A DNA stretch of 64,000 nt from Erythrobacteraceae bacterium (GCA_027486035.1 JAIXPX010000033.1:62001-126000); one strand, 5' to 3'; counted from the stretch's first letter, positions 1-10,872 are shown. Notes: generated from the sequence alone by a model not told the origin. Numbers and translations are program-made.

Positions 1-1
1 G

Positions 2-115
2 CGTGACAGCAAGGGCACCGCACGGGAGTTCGGGCGCTGGAACCGCGCTGGGGCGCGCGTCCTCAAGGGGCTTACGAGACGGCGCATGGCCGAGGCAGAA
101 ATGTATCTTGGCTAG
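2..115 (+). CDS. 3' end of an unidentified gene (partial)
   Basis: An open frame enters from the left edge and ends at a TAG at 113-115, giving about 37 C-terminal residues rich in Arg and Ala (ending MAEAEMYLG). It would be convergent with tamB, whose stop codon lies 4 bases further on. I do not recognise the family. A second frame is also open over this short stretch, so the coding call rests only on the tight convergent spacing and could be wrong. Confidence 0.35.
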   Translation, partial: RDSKGTAREFGRWNRAGARVLKGLTRRRMAEAEMYLG

Positions 116-118
116 CTC

Positions 119-3100
119 TCAGTAATCCCGCGACACCTGGACAAGCAGCGAATCCCGTCCGATTGTCGAAACCGTTCCGAGAAGCGCCAGCCAACTGGTG
201 ATGCGGTATTCGACCTGTGTCGCGCTGTAACCGCGCCCGTCGGTGACCAGTTCGACATAGATCGAGCGGGTGATGTTCTTGCCGATGGCAACGCCGGTGC
301 CCCGTCCCGTCAAGGGATCGGCGCTGACGATCCGCAGCTGATCGAGGCCGATCGAGCGGCGCAGTTTACCGATTGGGTCGAGCCCGCCGCCCCCGCCCTG
401 CAAGGCCGCGAGTGCTGCGGCAAGCTGCACCGCGTCGGTCGCCGAAAGCGATGTCACCGATCCGCCGAACAATAGGCGGGCGAGGATTTCCTCCTCGGGC
501 AGCGCGGGATCGGAGGCGAAGGCAATGGCCGGCGACAGAGCGTTGCCGGTAATCGCGATGTCGACATTGGTGCCGTTCTTGCGCGTCTCCGCCAGCACGT
601 CGAGGCGCGGATTGATCGGTTCGTTGCCATCGAAGAATATGCGCCCACGGGTCAGCTCGAAGCGCGTGCCCGCGAAGGTGTAATCGCCGCGCACCAGCCG
701 CGCCGAACCGGCGATGCGCGGGTCTGCAACGGTGCCGCGCAGCGCGATATCGATGCCCCATTCGCTCTCCAAGCCCAGGCCCTCGACCGCGACGCGGTTG
801 GGTGCCGAGGCATTGACGAGGTAGCGCCACGCCGCGTCGCGGCCTGACAGGCGGGTCCGGCTCTCCCCGTCATCGCCATTGATCTCCCGGGTGGCGATGC
901 GCGGCAGGGCGACGTCCTCGTCGGCGTTGCCCAGAGCCCAGCGCGCGCGCTCGAGACGCACCCGGCCGGCGATCGTTCCGCCCAACCCGTTGGAGACAAT
1001 CCGCAAGGGGCCGGTGATCGTGGCGTCGAGACCATTGGCGTTGAGCAGCCGCGCCCGGATCGCCGCAGCACGCAGATCAAGACTGGGGCCGCGCGTTGCA
1101 CTGATGCCCGCAAGGTCGACTGTCCCGCTGCCCGTCACGGTGCCGCCGCCAGCAGTCTCCCCGGCAAAACGCACCAGTTCGAGCCGTGATCCGGCAAAGC
1201 GCCCGCGCGCGCTGACATTGGTGATCCGGGTACCGGTGAGGGCGCTCTGCACCGTCATGACGTCACTCGCAAGCGTCCCGGCAATGCGCGGATCGGCCAG
1301 CGTACCGCTGGCGCGTGCGGCAATCCGCACCGGGCCGGCGAGGTCGAAGGCCTCGATCGCAGCAAGCCGCCAGAGGGTCTCGGCCGCACCGTCGAAGGCA
1401 AGCCGCGCCTGAAGCCGTCCGCGCATCAGCCGGTCGGTCAACCCGCCATCTGGGGCAAGGCCGCCGACCGCAAGCGCAATGTCCCCGCGCGGTTCCGTGC
1501 CCTCGAAGAGGCGCACTGCGGCGGTAAGGCGGGGCGCGGTGAGATCGATCACGCCCAAGACGTTGATGGGCTTGGAGGACAGGACAAGCCCTGCCCGGCT
1601 GAACCGGTCGATCCGGCCGCGCGCCGTGGCCACAGGAGGCGTGCGTCCCGTTTGACGATAGTCGATCACCCCGGTCAGGTGTCCCCCGAGACCGAGGTCG
1701 CTCCCCGTCAGGTCGAGCAGGCGCAACGGCATTTGCGACAGCTTCAATACGAGACCTGTGGATCCGTCGCCGAAACTGCCGCTGACGATGGCGAAGCCCC
1801 CGCCATAGCCGACCTGGGTCGGCGCAAGGCTCCACCCGCCGCCTTCGATCGCGGTCAGGACGGCCCGGCGCGGCATTCTGATTTCGGACTGGCCATAGGC
1901 CCCGCGCGCCACTGCAGCGATACGGCCGGGCGCGACCTCCGCGTCGAAATTGAGCGCGAGGCGGTCACGGCGGCGGCCGGCGAGCGTGCCGGTCACCTTG
2001 CCGCGGCCGCCCGCAATGGCCGCCTTGGCGGTGAGATTGGCGACGTTGAGACCACCATATTCGAACCCGGCCGCCGTCAGGTCGCCATCGACGGTGGTCT
2101 CGCCCTGGCCGAAGCGGCCGGTCGCGGTGATATCGGCGCGGGTGATGCTGATCGGGGTCGCGCCGCCGAACACGGCATTTCGCGCGGCGAGTTCGACAGC
2201 GAAGCCGGTAGCGCCGCCTTGTGGCCGGAACAGGATCGTGCCGTTGACGCCGCCGCCCGCCAGCATCAGATCGCCCGCAGGTCCGGCCTCGCCGAGCGTC
2301 ACGCTGCCGGTGACGTTGGTGCGGTACACCTCCAGCCGTTCGATCGCGACACGGGTCGGCGCGTTTGCGGGCAGGAACAGCTCGAGCGCGCCTTCAAACG
2401 GCCCCAGCAGCGATCCGCCGGCAACGTCGAGGCCGAAGCCGTCCTTGCTGGGCGCCAGCGCGATGCGCACGTCCTTGAGCCCGGCGGCGGGAAAGGGGTC
2501 GGCGAGCACCAGCACAGCGCGTGGGCCGTCCCCGGCGATCTCGGCATCGAAGCGGAATGCTCCGTACTGTGCCTGGCGTCCATTCCCGGCGAGAACAGTA
2601 CGGGAGACGCCACCGCTGCTGACAAATCGGCTATCGAGGCTGGCGGAGAGGCGCGGCGCGTCAAGTGTGGCGTTGCGCAGCACGATCGGCTGCCCCGCGC
2701 CCATGCCAAGTTCGCCCTTGAAGCGCACCTGCTCGCCGGCGAGGTTGACGATAGTGTCATTCGCAATACGGCTCATCACTCCGGCGAGATTGGCGCGCAG
2801 GCGCCAAGGGACAGAGGATCCGAAAGTGGCGAGGATCTTGGCGTTGGCCGTCACCTCGCCCGCGCCATCGATTTTCAGGCGTTGCGCCGCCACGGGTCCG
2901 GCGATGGCAAAGACGCCTTTGGGGATATCGCCGCGCAGGGCGAGTGTTGCCTCGAGCCCGGGAAAGGTGATCCGCGTGCGATCAAATGCGAGCTGCTGGC
3001 GCGCGAAGTCGTAGGTCAGGACACCGCTCACCCGGCCGTTCACGAGGCGCGGATCGGCAAAGGCATTGCCAGTCGTCACCGCTTGCGCGGTCAGCGCCAG

Positions 3101-4357
3101 CGGCACGGACAGCACAGCGCCCTCGATCCGCGCGCTGCCTTCCTGCGCGAGGCCAGCAGCCGTGATCCCGGGGGCGACGAGCCGCTCGACGGCGATCTCG
3201 TGCTTGATGCCAAAATCGTCGAAGGCGCCGGCAAGGTTGGCGGCGATCCGCGCGTTCTCGAGCCGCAGACCCTCGCCGAACAGGGCGGGATCGCGCAAAG
3301 CGAGGCGCACCCGGGCGCCGCTCACCACCTTTCCGGCGAGATCGACGACCCCGCCCACGCGGGCATCGAGCGAGGGGGAAATTGCGGCGGCCCGGCCCTC
3401 CATGACTGAATTCTCGAGCGTGAAGGCGGCCGCAAGCGAGCTAGTCTGTCCGAGGGCGCGGCCAAGCAAGGTTTCACGCGCGAGGCCTGCTTCAAGCTGG
3501 CCGAGGACGCCGTACTTGCCCGAGTCGTTGCTGATCCGGAAAGCAGCCACCGGCGCGCCTTCCATTCCGATCCGCCGCGCGACCATCGCCCCGCGCCAGC
3601 GCGCCCAGGTGCCATCGCCGACGATGCGGCCAGCATAGCCAGCCTCGAGCCCGCCCAAGCCCACCAGCACGCCGCCCGCAGGTGCGAGCGCGTCACCCTC
3701 AAGCTCGAAGCGGTCGCCATCGGGCTCGACGTCGAGCAGCAAGGCAATGCGATCCTCGGCTCCGAGCCGCGCCTTGGCGTCGATCAGCGCGCGACCTTTG
3801 CGGATATCGATGCGCGCGGAGAGGTCAGCCCGCTCATCGCGCGGGGTGGCAAGGCCTCGCGCGATGGTGAGGTCGTCGATCACCAGCCTGTCGATGCGAA
3901 TGTCGAAATCCGGGAGCAGCGGAGCATCGGGGTCACCGGGGAGCAGTTCCGGCAGGCGGGTGAGCCTACCTCTGCGGGCGGACACTTCGCGGATGTCGAG
4001 CCCGCTCCACAGCCAGTTCATCGGCCGCCAGTCGAGCCGCACCTCGGGAATGGTGAGGAAGGGGCCTTTCGGATCGCTCACCACCACCCGGCGCAAGGTC
4101 GCCTTGCCGTAAAGGTCGCCCTCGATGCGCCCAACGCTGAAGCGAAGACCAGAGGCAGGCGCGGCAGCGGCGATCTGGTCGGCGATGAAGCGCTTGCCGA
4201 TCGGGGTCGCGAGGAAGGCGCTGGCTAAGAGCAGCGGAGCGAGCAGGATGGCGAGCGTCCAGCCAAGTCGCTTTCCCCAGCGCCGCCGCGCACTGCTGTG
4301 CGGCATGCGCGCGAGCAGTGACGCCTCGCCCGTCCGGATATCGTCGCGCTCGTCCAT
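119..4357 (-). CDS. tamB: TamB, inner-membrane subunit of the translocation and assembly module
   Basis: A 1412-residue TamB/DUF490 protein. A positively charged cytoplasmic N-terminus is followed by one membrane anchor at about residues 31-51, then a very long repetitive beta-rich periplasmic body. The C-terminal TamB domain ends in a typical beta-pattern (IVSADPLTGRGTG, then YSATQVEYRI near the end). TamB-family proteins bridge the inner membrane to TamA and take part in outer-membrane protein assembly and lipid transport. The start codon overlaps the tamA stop by one base (TGATG on the coding strand), so the pair is probably translationally coupled. Length is in the usual range for the family. 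Confidence 0.93.
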   Translation of the reverse strand: MDERDDIRTGEASLLARMPHSSARRRWGKRLGWTLAILLAPLLLASAFLATPIGKRFIADQIAAAAPASGLRFSVGRIEGDLYGKATLRRVVVSDPKGPFLTIPEVRLDWRPMNWLWSGLDIREVSARRGRLTRLPELLPGDPDAPLLPDFDIRIDRLVIDDLTIARGLATPRDERADLSARIDIRKGRALIDAKARLGAEDRIALLLDVEPDGDRFELEGDALAPAGGVLVGLGGLEAGYAGRIVGDGTWARWRGAMVARRIGMEGAPVAAFRISNDSGKYGVLGQLEAGLARETLLGRALGQTSSLAAAFTLENSVMEGRAAAISPSLDARVGGVVDLAGKVVSGARVRLALRDPALFGEGLRLENARIAANLAGAFDDFGIKHEIAVERLVAPGITAAGLAQEGSARIEGAVLSVPLALTAQAVTTGNAFADPRLVNGRVSGVLTYDFARQQLAFDRTRITFPGLEATLALRGDIPKGVFAIAGPVAAQRLKIDGAGEVTANAKILATFGSSVPWRLRANLAGVMSRIANDTIVNLAGEQVRFKGELGMGAGQPIVLRNATLDAPRLSASLDSRFVSSGGVSRTVLAGNGRQAQYGAFRFDAEIAGDGPRAVLVLADPFPAAGLKDVRIALAPSKDGFGLDVAGGSLLGPFEGALELFLPANAPTRVAIERLEVYRTNVTGSVTLGEAGPAGDLMLAGGGVNGTILFRPQGGATGFAVELAARNAVFGGATPISITRADITATGRFGQGETTVDGDLTAAGFEYGGLNVANLTAKAAIAGGRGKVTGTLAGRRRDRLALNFDAEVAPGRIAAVARGAYGQSEIRMPRRAVLTAIEGGGWSLAPTQVGYGGGFAIVSGSFGDGSTGLVLKLSQMPLRLLDLTGSDLGLGGHLTGVIDYRQTGRTPPVATARGRIDRFSRAGLVLSSKPINVLGVIDLTAPRLTAAVRLFEGTEPRGDIALAVGGLAPDGGLTDRLMRGRLQARLAFDGAAETLWRLAAIEAFDLAGPVRIAARASGTLADPRIAGTLASDVMTVQSALTGTRITNVSARGRFAGSRLELVRFAGETAGGGTVTGSGTVDLAGISATRGPSLDLRAAAIRARLLNANGLDATITGPLRIVSNGLGGTIAGRVRLERARWALGNADEDVALPRIATREINGDDGESRTRLSGRDAAWRYLVNASAPNRVAVEGLGLESEWGIDIALRGTVADPRIAGSARLVRGDYTFAGTRFELTRGRIFFDGNEPINPRLDVLAETRKNGTNVDIAITGNALSPAIAFASDPALPEEEILARLLFGGSVTSLSATDAVQLAAALAALQGGGGGLDPIGKLRRSIGLDQLRIVSADPLTGRGTGVAIGKNITRSIYVELVTDGRGYSATQVEYRITSWLALLGTVSTIGRDSLLVQVSRDY

Positions 4358-6720
4358 CAGAAGGCCTGACCCAGACTGACATAGACCACCACCGGGCTAT
4401 CAAACTCGGTCGGATTGAGAGGAGCGGCAACATCGACGCGGATCGGGCCGAAGCTTGTCTGGTAGCGCAAACCAATTCCTGCCCCGTAGCGGATCTCGCC
4501 AAAATCGGGGGTCGACCCGCGCGCTACGGAACCTGCATCGATGAACGGAACCACCTCGACCGCACCTCCCAGCAGGGGAGTGGGCACCCGCGCCTCAAGC
4601 GCAAATTCGACCAGCGATGCGCCGCCCGTGGGATTGCCGACGGCATCGCGCGGGCCGACGCCCTGGAAGCCGTAGCCGCGCACCGAAGCGCCTCCGCCCG
4701 CATAGAGCCGCCGCGAAGGCGCAATGTCCTCGACCCCTGCGCCCTGAATGGTTGCCGCACGCACCCTTCCCGCGAGAACGACATCGCCAAAGGCTTGATA
4801 GTAGCTCGCGTCGCCCTGAGCGCGCAGGTAGAAGCTCTCCATGCCTTGCGAGCGCGACACCTCGGGTGCGACGAACAGCGTCGCACGGTAGCCCTGGGTA
4901 GGGTCAAGCAGATCGTCGCTGCCATCGAGCGTAACGCTGCTGAACAAGCCACCCACAAGGAAGGTGCGACGCGGCAGCGGCCCACCCGGCGCGACGCGCA
5001 CGGTGCGGTTGCGCTCATCGGTATAGAGCAGCTCGCCGCCCACCTGCCAGCTGAGGGGCTTCTGGAACAGGAAATTGGAAACCCGCTCGAAGCTGGTGCG
5101 CAGCCCGAACCCGCGCGAATCCACCGCCAGCGTGGTAATGTCGCTGGCATAAAGATCGGCGCTCAGGATCTGGTCGCGCCCGAGGAAGTTGTTCCGCCTC
5201 ACGCCGACGCTGGCGAGCGCCTCTCGGGTGCCAAGGATGCCGCGCAGCCGCAGCGCGCCTTCGGACGGGAAAAGGTTGCGGTGTTCCCATCGTCCTTCGA
5301 GCTTGAAGCCGTCCTCGGTGCCATAACCGATCGCGCCGGCGACGGTGCGCAAGGGAGCCTTCTCGAAGGCAACGTCTAGCGCGACCTCGCCCGGCTGGTC
5401 ACCCTCTGGCGCGCGGGTCTCGCGCGGGGTGACGGTGACGCTGGAGACCAGGCCGGTGGCCAGAATCGCGCGGCGCAGGTCGGCCTGGAGGCTCTGCTGG
5501 AACACCTCACCGGACTCGAAGCGTGCAATTCGCCCGAGGTGCCGGTTAGAAAGAAAACGCGGGTTGCTGCTTATCACTGGGCCAAAGACATATTTGCCGC
5601 CCGGCTCCACGGGCAGCGTCAAGTCCCCCTGCTCGCGCGCGTGGTCTACCAGCAGCTCGGGCTCCTCGAGCTTGGCAAAGGGATAGCCCAGCTCGCCAAG
5701 AGCGACGTCCAGGGATAGCTCCTGCTCGACGATCCGGTCGGCGTGGAGAGGGTCGCCCGACCGGATGCCGAAAACTGCAATCAGCCGGCTTACATCGGGC
5801 TCGCGCAAAGTGGTCAGCGAGCCAAGATCGACACGGCCGAAACTGTAACGCGGACCGGGCAGGATGTCGAAACGGACGCTCGGCTCGCGCGCTGCCGCCT
5901 CCGCGTCGGCCTCCGCGACACTCTCGCTCGCCACGCCTTCGCGCCGCCCGCCTGAAAGCTGGCGCACCACTTCGCCGGCGTAGTACCCATAGGTGCGCAG
6001 GATATCACCGAGCAGTTCCTCGTCAGCGCGCGCGCGGGCGGCCACTCGCGGGGCGGATTCCGCGCCGTCGTCAAGCGCGCGCACTGTTGAGAGGTCAGTG
6101 AACCGTTCGACAAAGGCATCCCTTTCGGGGAAGGCCTCGGGCACCGCAGGAAGCGCCAGCACCAGCGTGCTATTGATCCGCGTCTCCGCCATTTCGGGCA
6201 GGCTTGCAAGAACCGGAGCCTCGATGGCGGCAAGGGCTTCGAGCTCGGGATCTTCAGGAAGCGGCGCGGGCTGCTCGAGCGCAAAGTCGCCCATCCCCCC
6301 GCTGGGCGCACCCTCCACGACATCATCGGCGGGAAGAAGAAGGCCAGCGAATCCCGGATCCTCTTCCGGCGCGGAGGCTGTCATCTCAACAGGTGAGGTA
6401 TCGGCAACGCCCGCGCGCGCCCAGCTTTCCGGATCGGCAAGCGCGCTTTCGGGGATCAATGCGTCAAGCGAGTCCGGCACAGGGGCCGCCTCGGCCGCGA
6501 CAGTGCCCGGCTGTTCTGGCGGCACCGGCGCTGGGTCTTCAGGCGGTTCGTCCTGCACCCCCGCAGGCACGCTGGAGGTCACTGCCGGGGTCTGGGGCAC
6601 GTTCTGGACAGCAGCGACAGCCTGTCCGGGTATTCCCGGAGCAAGACCTGCGACAATGACGAGACCGAGCGCTAGCCGCAGCCGGGCGTCAGCTGGCCGG
6701 GAACTTGACAGGCTGGCCAT
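4357..6720 (-). CDS. tamA: TamA, outer-membrane barrel of the TAM complex (BamA/Omp85 family)
   Basis: A 787-residue Omp85-family protein. It has a signal peptide ending near residue 36, a Pro/Ala/Glu-rich segment to about residue 180, POTRA-type domains from about 190 to 470, and a C-terminal surface-antigen barrel. The barrel shows [13 protein letters not shown], an [17 protein letters not shown] lid-lock-like motif and a terminal Phe. It is clearly longer than classical TamA (about 580 residues), mainly through the acidic proline-rich insert. The start at 6720 overlaps the 3' end of bpt by 32 bases and has only a poor ribosome-binding site, so translation may depend on bpt. With tamB it forms the TAM pair. 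Confidence 0.92.
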   Translation of the reverse strand: MASLSSSRPADARLRLALGLVIVAGLAPGIPGQAVAAVQNVPQTPAVTSSVPAGVQDEPPEDPAPVPPEQPGTVAAEAAPVPDSLDALIPESALADPESWARAGVADTSPVEMTASAPEEDPGFAGLLLPADDVVEGAPSGGMGDFALEQPAPLPEDPELEALAAIEAPVLASLPEMAETRINSTLVLALPAVPEAFPERDAFVERFTDLSTVRALDDGAESAPRVAARARADEELLGDILRTYGYYAGEVVRQLSGGRREGVASESVAEADAEAAAREPSVRFDILPGPRYSFGRVDLGSLTTLREPDVSRLIAVFGIRSGDPLHADRIVEQELSLDVALGELGYPFAKLEEPELLVDHAREQGDLTLPVEPGGKYVFGPVISSNPRFLSNRHLGRIARFESGEVFQQSLQADLRRAILATGLVSSVTVTPRETRAPEGDQPGEVALDVAFEKAPLRTVAGAIGYGTEDGFKLEGRWEHRNLFPSEGALRLRGILGTREALASVGVRRNNFLGRDQILSADLYASDITTLAVDSRGFGLRTSFERVSNFLFQKPLSWQVGGELLYTDERNRTVRVAPGGPLPRRTFLVGGLFSSVTLDGSDDLLDPTQGYRATLFVAPEVSRSQGMESFYLRAQGDASYYQAFGDVVLAGRVRAATIQGAGVEDIAPSRRLYAGGGASVRGYGFQGVGPRDAVGNPTGGASLVEFALEARVPTPLLGGAVEVVPFIDAGSVARGSTPDFGEIRYGAGIGLRYQTSFGPIRVDVAAPLNPTEFDSPVVVYVSLGQAF

Positions 6721-7534
6721 CCTTGCCCCGCGCGCCCACCAAATTCCGGTCCGGCGCTGCGCGCGGCGCGGTGGCCGCAGCGATCAACCGGTGCTGTTCC
6801 AGCGGCTCCATGAGCTGCCACCCCTCGCGGGTCAGCCGCTCGAGCGGGCGGTAGCGGACTTTGTACTGCATGCGCGGGGAGCCTTCGACCCAGTACCCAA
6901 GATAGACATAGGGCAATGCCTCAGCAGCCGCGCGGCGGATATGATCGAGGATAATAAAGTTGCCGAGGCCTGCGCGGGTCGGGTGATCAGGCTCGTAGAA
7001 GGAGTAGATCATCGACAGGCCGTCGCTCTGGCGGTCGGTGAGGCAGGCTCCGACGAGACGGCCCGGGCGGCCATGCGCATCAGGCTCGCGATACTCCGTC
7101 ACAACGGTGTTGACGGGCGTATGCTCGATCATGTCGGCATAGTCGAGCTCGTCCATGGCCGACATGCCGCCATCGGGGTGGCGCGCGCCCAGATAGCGGC
7201 CAAGCAGGGCAAATTGCTCATCGGTCGCCCAAGGGCGGCATTCGCTGACGATCAGATCGTCATTGCGCTTGAGGTCGCGCCTCTGGGTGCCCGAGGGGCG
7301 GAACTTGCCTGCCACGACCCGCACCGAGACGCAGGCCTGACAATCGAGGCAGGACGGGCGGTAGGCGACAGTCTGGCTGCGACGGAAACCGATGCGCCCG
7401 AGCGCTTCGTTGAGCTGATCGGCATGGGCTCCCTTGAGCTCGGTGAACACCTTGCGCTCGCTGCGGCCCGGCAGATAGGGGCACGGCGCGGGGCTCGTCA
7501 CGAAGAACCGGGGGAAGCGGATCGGTGCCGTCAC
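6689..7534 (-). CDS. bpt: Aspartate/glutamate leucyltransferase (Bpt)
   Basis: A 281-residue member of the bacterial Bpt/ATE1-like family. These enzymes transfer Leu from leucyl-tRNA to N-terminal Asp or Glu of proteins, feeding them to ClpS/ClpAP in the N-degron pathway. The N-terminal part shows the family pattern [14 protein letters not shown], CxxCxAC-type cysteines ([13 protein letters not shown]) and RRDLKRN. The C-terminal GNAT-like part includes [17 protein letters not shown]. The start is GTG at 7534 with AAGGA about 11 bases upstream. It is the first gene of a bpt-tamA-tamB transcription unit. Confidence 0.93.
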   Translation of the reverse strand: MTAPIRFPRFFVTSPAPCPYLPGRSERKVFTELKGAHADQLNEALGRIGFRRSQTVAYRPSCLDCQACVSVRVVAGKFRPSGTQRRDLKRNDDLIVSECRPWATDEQFALLGRYLGARHPDGGMSAMDELDYADMIEHTPVNTVVTEYREPDAHGRPGRLVGACLTDRQSDGLSMIYSFYEPDHPTRAGLGNFIILDHIRRAAAEALPYVYLGYWVEGSPRMQYKVRYRPLERLTREGWQLMEPLEQHRLIAAATAPRAAPDRNLVGARGKDGQPVKFPAS

Positions 7535-7639
7535 GGGTGGGACAGGTCCTTCTTGGTCGGATTCGGGCGCGGTAGACGTTCGTTAAGAAAATCTTATGCC
7601 TGCACCACGCGCCCGGTAAAAGTCCCTTAACCACGAAAA

Positions 7640-7659
7640 TTTTGCGAGAAGGCGCAAAA
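7640..7659. repeat. 20-bp inverted repeat between ilvA and bpt
   Basis: TTTTGCG and CGCAAAA are perfect 7-bp arms around a 6-base spacer, followed on the minus strand by a TTTT run. It could be a weak intrinsic terminator for ilvA or an operator for bpt; the sequence does not decide between these. Confidence 0.4.
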
Positions 7660-7771
7660 CCCCTGTCGGTCTGTCGCAAAACAGGTCCGCATTGGCGCAG
7701 GCGCGCGTTTCTGGCGTGGCGGTCGGGACACGGCGCGGCGTAAAAAGCCGCCTGGTCCGGACAATCAGTGG

Positions 7772-9034
7772 TCAACCAAGCTCGACGAGCTGCACCGAAT
7801 AGCCCTGCGCGCGCAGGCCCTCGACCAGCCGGTCGACCTGCTCAGCGTCGCGCGCCTCGCACTCGATGTCGGTGATCAGGCCCTTGGCCGGCAGCGTGGT
7901 GAAGATCCGCTGGTGGTAGATCTCGATGATGTTGACGTTGTGCTCGTCGAACAGGCGCATCACACGGAACAGCGCGCCCGGGCGGTCCTGAAGCGTGATC
8001 CTGAGTCGTGCGAGGCGGCCCTGACGCGCCAGATCGCGCAGCAGCACATTGGCGAGCAGGCGCGTGTCGATATTGCCGCCGCACAGCGCAAGCCCGATGG
8101 TCTTGCCCGCAAAACGCGCCGGATTGCGCAGCACCGCGGCAAGCCCCGCCGCGCCCGCGCCCTCGACCACGGTCTTCTCGATCTGGAGCAGCAGCGCCAC
8201 TGCCTTCTCGAGCGCCGGTTCGTCGACGAGCAGGATGTCGTCGACCCGCTCGGCAATCACCTTTGCCGTGAAGTCGCCCGGTTGCTTGACAGCGATGCCC
8301 TCGGCCAGCGTGTCCCCGCCACAGGGCAGGTTCGCGCCCTTGATGCGGTCGAACATGCTCGGAAACAGGCCAGCCTGAACGCCGACCACCTCGATCGCCG
8401 GGTTCATCGCCTTGGCGACCGTTGCCATTCCCGAGATCAGCCCGCCCCCGCCGATCGGCGTGACGATGCAGTCGAGATCGGGTTTCACCTCCAGCATCTC
8501 GAGCGCGACGGTTCCGGCTCCGGCTGCAACGTGCGGATCGTCAAAGGGATGGACGAAAGTGAGGCCCATTTCCCCTTCGAGCTTTCTGGCATGGGCGTAG
8601 GCCTCGTCGAAGGTCTCGCCTTCGAGCACCACCTTCCCGCCAACGCTCTCGGTCTGCATCACCTTCACCGTCGGCGTGGTGCGCGGCATGACGATGGTGA
8701 CCGGCACGCCAAGACGGGTGCCGTGGTAGGAAAGGCCCTGAGAATGATTGCCCGCCGAGGCCGCAATCACGCCGCGCGCGCGCTGTTCGTCGGTCAACTG
8801 GAGCAGCGCGTTCAAGGCCCCGCGCTCCTTGTAGGCGGCGGTGAACTGGAGGTTCTCGAACTTCAGCCAGATGTCCGCGCCGGTGATCTCCGAGAGGGTA
8901 ATAGAGTGCATCATCGGCGTCTGGACCACTGCGCCCGCAATGCGGGCAGCGGCGGCGCGGACGTCGTCGAGGGTGAGATCGGCCGGAGTGGCGGTGGCCC
9001 CGACGGGGCGTGAGTGAAGGGGCTGCGATGACAT
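7772..9034 (-). CDS. ilvA: Threonine ammonia-lyase (threonine dehydratase) with C-terminal ACT domain
   Basis: A 420-residue fold-type II PLP enzyme that deaminates threonine to 2-oxobutyrate, the first step of isoleucine synthesis, or works catabolically. The PLP lysine is in AAYKERGA at about residue 60, the phosphate-binding loop is GGGGLISG, and a C-terminal ACT domain (RITLQDRPGALFRVMRLF) ends the protein. This is the medium-length form with one ACT domain. I chose the ATG at 9034 (MSSQPLHS); an upstream in-frame ATG at 9118 would add 28 unrelated residues and run into the divergent gene's leader. It is divergent from the amidohydrolase. Confidence 0.92.
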   Translation of the reverse strand: MSSQPLHSRPVGATATPADLTLDDVRAAAARIAGAVVQTPMMHSITLSEITGADIWLKFENLQFTAAYKERGALNALLQLTDEQRARGVIAASAGNHSQGLSYHGTRLGVPVTIVMPRTTPTVKVMQTESVGGKVVLEGETFDEAYAHARKLEGEMGLTFVHPFDDPHVAAGAGTVALEMLEVKPDLDCIVTPIGGGGLISGMATVAKAMNPAIEVVGVQAGLFPSMFDRIKGANLPCGGDTLAEGIAVKQPGDFTAKVIAERVDDILLVDEPALEKAVALLLQIEKTVVEGAGAAGLAAVLRNPARFAGKTIGLALCGGNIDTRLLANVLLRDLARQGRLARLRITLQDRPGALFRVMRLFDEHNVNIIEIYHQRIFTTLPAKGLITDIECEARDAEQVDRLVEGLRAQGYSVQLVELG

Positions 9035-9175
9035 GGTGCGGTCGCGATTAGAGGCTTGGGCCGCCAAGGGCAATCTTCCTCGGGCAAAGGATTTCTGTGC
9101 CGGGGTGAAAGTTGGCAAGCAGACGCGAAGGCTCTAGCACCGCAGCCTTCGTTAATGCCTGCCTCAAGGATTGCC

Positions 9176-10822
9176 ATGCGCATCGCCATCAAAGCCGCTC
9201 TTGCCGCTGCCTCGGCCCTAGCTCTTGCCGCCCCCGCCCATGCCGACACGCTGGTAGACAATGTCGACGGGGTGACCTTGGGCAAGGACGGTAAGGTGCT
9301 GCGTTTCACCGGCCTCGTGTTCGATGACGAGGGCAAGGTGACGGCGGTGCTGGCCCGCGGCGACAAGCGTCCGCGTACCGACTACCAGCTGGATGGCGAA
9401 GGCAAGGTGCTGCTCCCCGGCATGATCGACGCTCACGTCCACGTCATGGATCTGGGCTTCGGCGCTTTGACGCTGGACCTGTCAGACACCACCTCGCTCG
9501 AGAACGCTTTGGCCAAGGTCAAGGCTTTCGCTGAGGCCAATCCCGGTCGCCCGTGGATCATCGGGCGGGGCTGGAACCAGGAGAAGTGGGGCCTGGGGCG
9601 GTTCCCGACCGCTGCGGAACTCGATCGTGTGGTGAGCGATCGCCCGGTCTGGCTCGAGCGGGCGGATAACCACGCGAACTGGGCGAACAGCCGCGCCATG
9701 GCCGCAGCCGGGATCTCGGCGAAGACCCCGGACCCGGCAGGCGGCAGGATCACCCGCGATGCCAGCGGCAACCCCGAGGGCGTGTTCATCGACAATGCGG
9801 TGCCGCTCGTGGGCAAGGTCGTGCCCGCGCCCCGCCCCCAGGACCGCGACCTCGCCTTTGCCAAGGCGCAGGAAGTGCTGCTGGCCAAGGGCGTCACCGC
9901 TGTCGCCGACATGGGCACCAAGCTCGCTGACTGGGCGACATTCCGCCGCGCAGGCGACGAGGGACGGCTGGCGATCCGCATCATGTCCTATGCCGATAGC
10001 ATCGACACGCTTGAGCTGGTTGCTGGCGCCGCACCAACCGGCTGGCTCTATGACGACCGGCTCCGAATGGGCGGGATCAAGCTGTTCCTCGATGGCGCGC
10101 TTGGCTCCCGCGGGGCGAACCTCAAGCAGCCCTATGCCGACGACCATGGCACAAGGGGCCTCCCGCTGCTCAGCCCCTCGCAGCTCAGGAACCTCATGAG
10201 CCGCGCGGCGATGAGCAACTTCCAGACCGCGGTGCACGCCATCGGCGATGCCGCCAATGCCGAGGTGCTGTCAGCGATCGAAGAGCTTTCGGACACCTAC
10301 ACAGGCGACCGCCGTTGGCGGATCGAGCATGCGCAGATCGTTGATCCGGTCGATACCGCGCGGCTTGGCAAGCACGGGGTGATCGCCTCGATGCAGCCAC
10401 TCCACCAGACCTCCGACCGGCTGATGGCGGAGGCACGGCTGGGGCCCGACCGTCTTGCCGGTGCCTATCCCTGGCGCTCGGTCATCAAGGTGGGCGGAAG
10501 GCTGGCGTTCGGCTCCGATGCTCCGGTCGAGCCTGCCGATCCCTGGGCCGGCATGGCCGCCGCGATCAGCCGCACCGACGCGAAGGGCGAGCCTTTCGGG
10601 GGGTGGTTCCCGCAAGAAACGGTGAGCCGCGAACAGGCGCTTGCCGGCTTCACCTCCTATGCCGCCTTCGCGGGCTTCGCCGAAGGACGGTTCGGGCGTC
10701 TGGTCCCCGGCGAGCGCGCCGATTTCCTGCTCGTCGACCGCGATCCGCTCCTCGCCTCGCCCGAAGCGATCCGCGAAACGAAGATCATCGAGGTGTGGGT
10801 CGGCGGGGTCAGGGTGCGTTGA
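9176..10822 (+). CDS. Exported amidohydrolase, YtcJ-like (amidohydrolase family 3)
   Basis: A 548-residue metal-dependent hydrolase with a clear signal peptide (MRIAIKAALAAASALALAAPAHA). The metal-binding HxH occurs in DAHVHVMDLG; further family motifs are GRGWNQEKWG, AIGDAAN, RIEHAQIV and FGSDAPVEP. Members act on N-acyl or formamide-type bonds, but the substrate cannot be read from sequence. The signal peptide places it in the periplasm. The start at 9176 follows AAGGA by 6-7 bases and gives a clean signal peptide; earlier in-frame starts would bury it. Transcription converges on tatC. Confidence 0.88.
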   Translation: MRIAIKAALAAASALALAAPAHADTLVDNVDGVTLGKDGKVLRFTGLVFDDEGKVTAVLARGDKRPRTDYQLDGEGKVLLPGMIDAHVHVMDLGFGALTLDLSDTTSLENALAKVKAFAEANPGRPWIIGRGWNQEKWGLGRFPTAAELDRVVSDRPVWLERADNHANWANSRAMAAAGISAKTPDPAGGRITRDASGNPEGVFIDNAVPLVGKVVPAPRPQDRDLAFAKAQEVLLAKGVTAVADMGTKLADWATFRRAGDEGRLAIRIMSYADSIDTLELVAGAAPTGWLYDDRLRMGGIKLFLDGALGSRGANLKQPYADDHGTRGLPLLSPSQLRNLMSRAAMSNFQTAVHAIGDAANAEVLSAIEELSDTYTGDRRWRIEHAQIVDPVDTARLGKHGVIASMQPLHQTSDRLMAEARLGPDRLAGAYPWRSVIKVGGRLAFGSDAPVEPADPWAGMAAAISRTDAKGEPFGGWFPQETVSREQALAGFTSYAAFAGFAEGRFGRLVPGERADFLLVDRDPLLASPEAIRETKIIEVWVGGVRVR

Positions 10823-10872
10823 TTTTTCGGGTTTGCTGACGCGAATCGCGAGCTGGCAGGCGAAGGGGAATG

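Noticed and set aside
1652-3409. Long plus-strand open frame (585 codons) opposite tamB.
   Set aside because: It is the antisense shadow of a confidently identified gene in high-GC DNA, with a composition unlike a real protein. The same applies to long frames opposite the three TonB receptors, clpB, acs, gdhA and the ispH-rnhA block.
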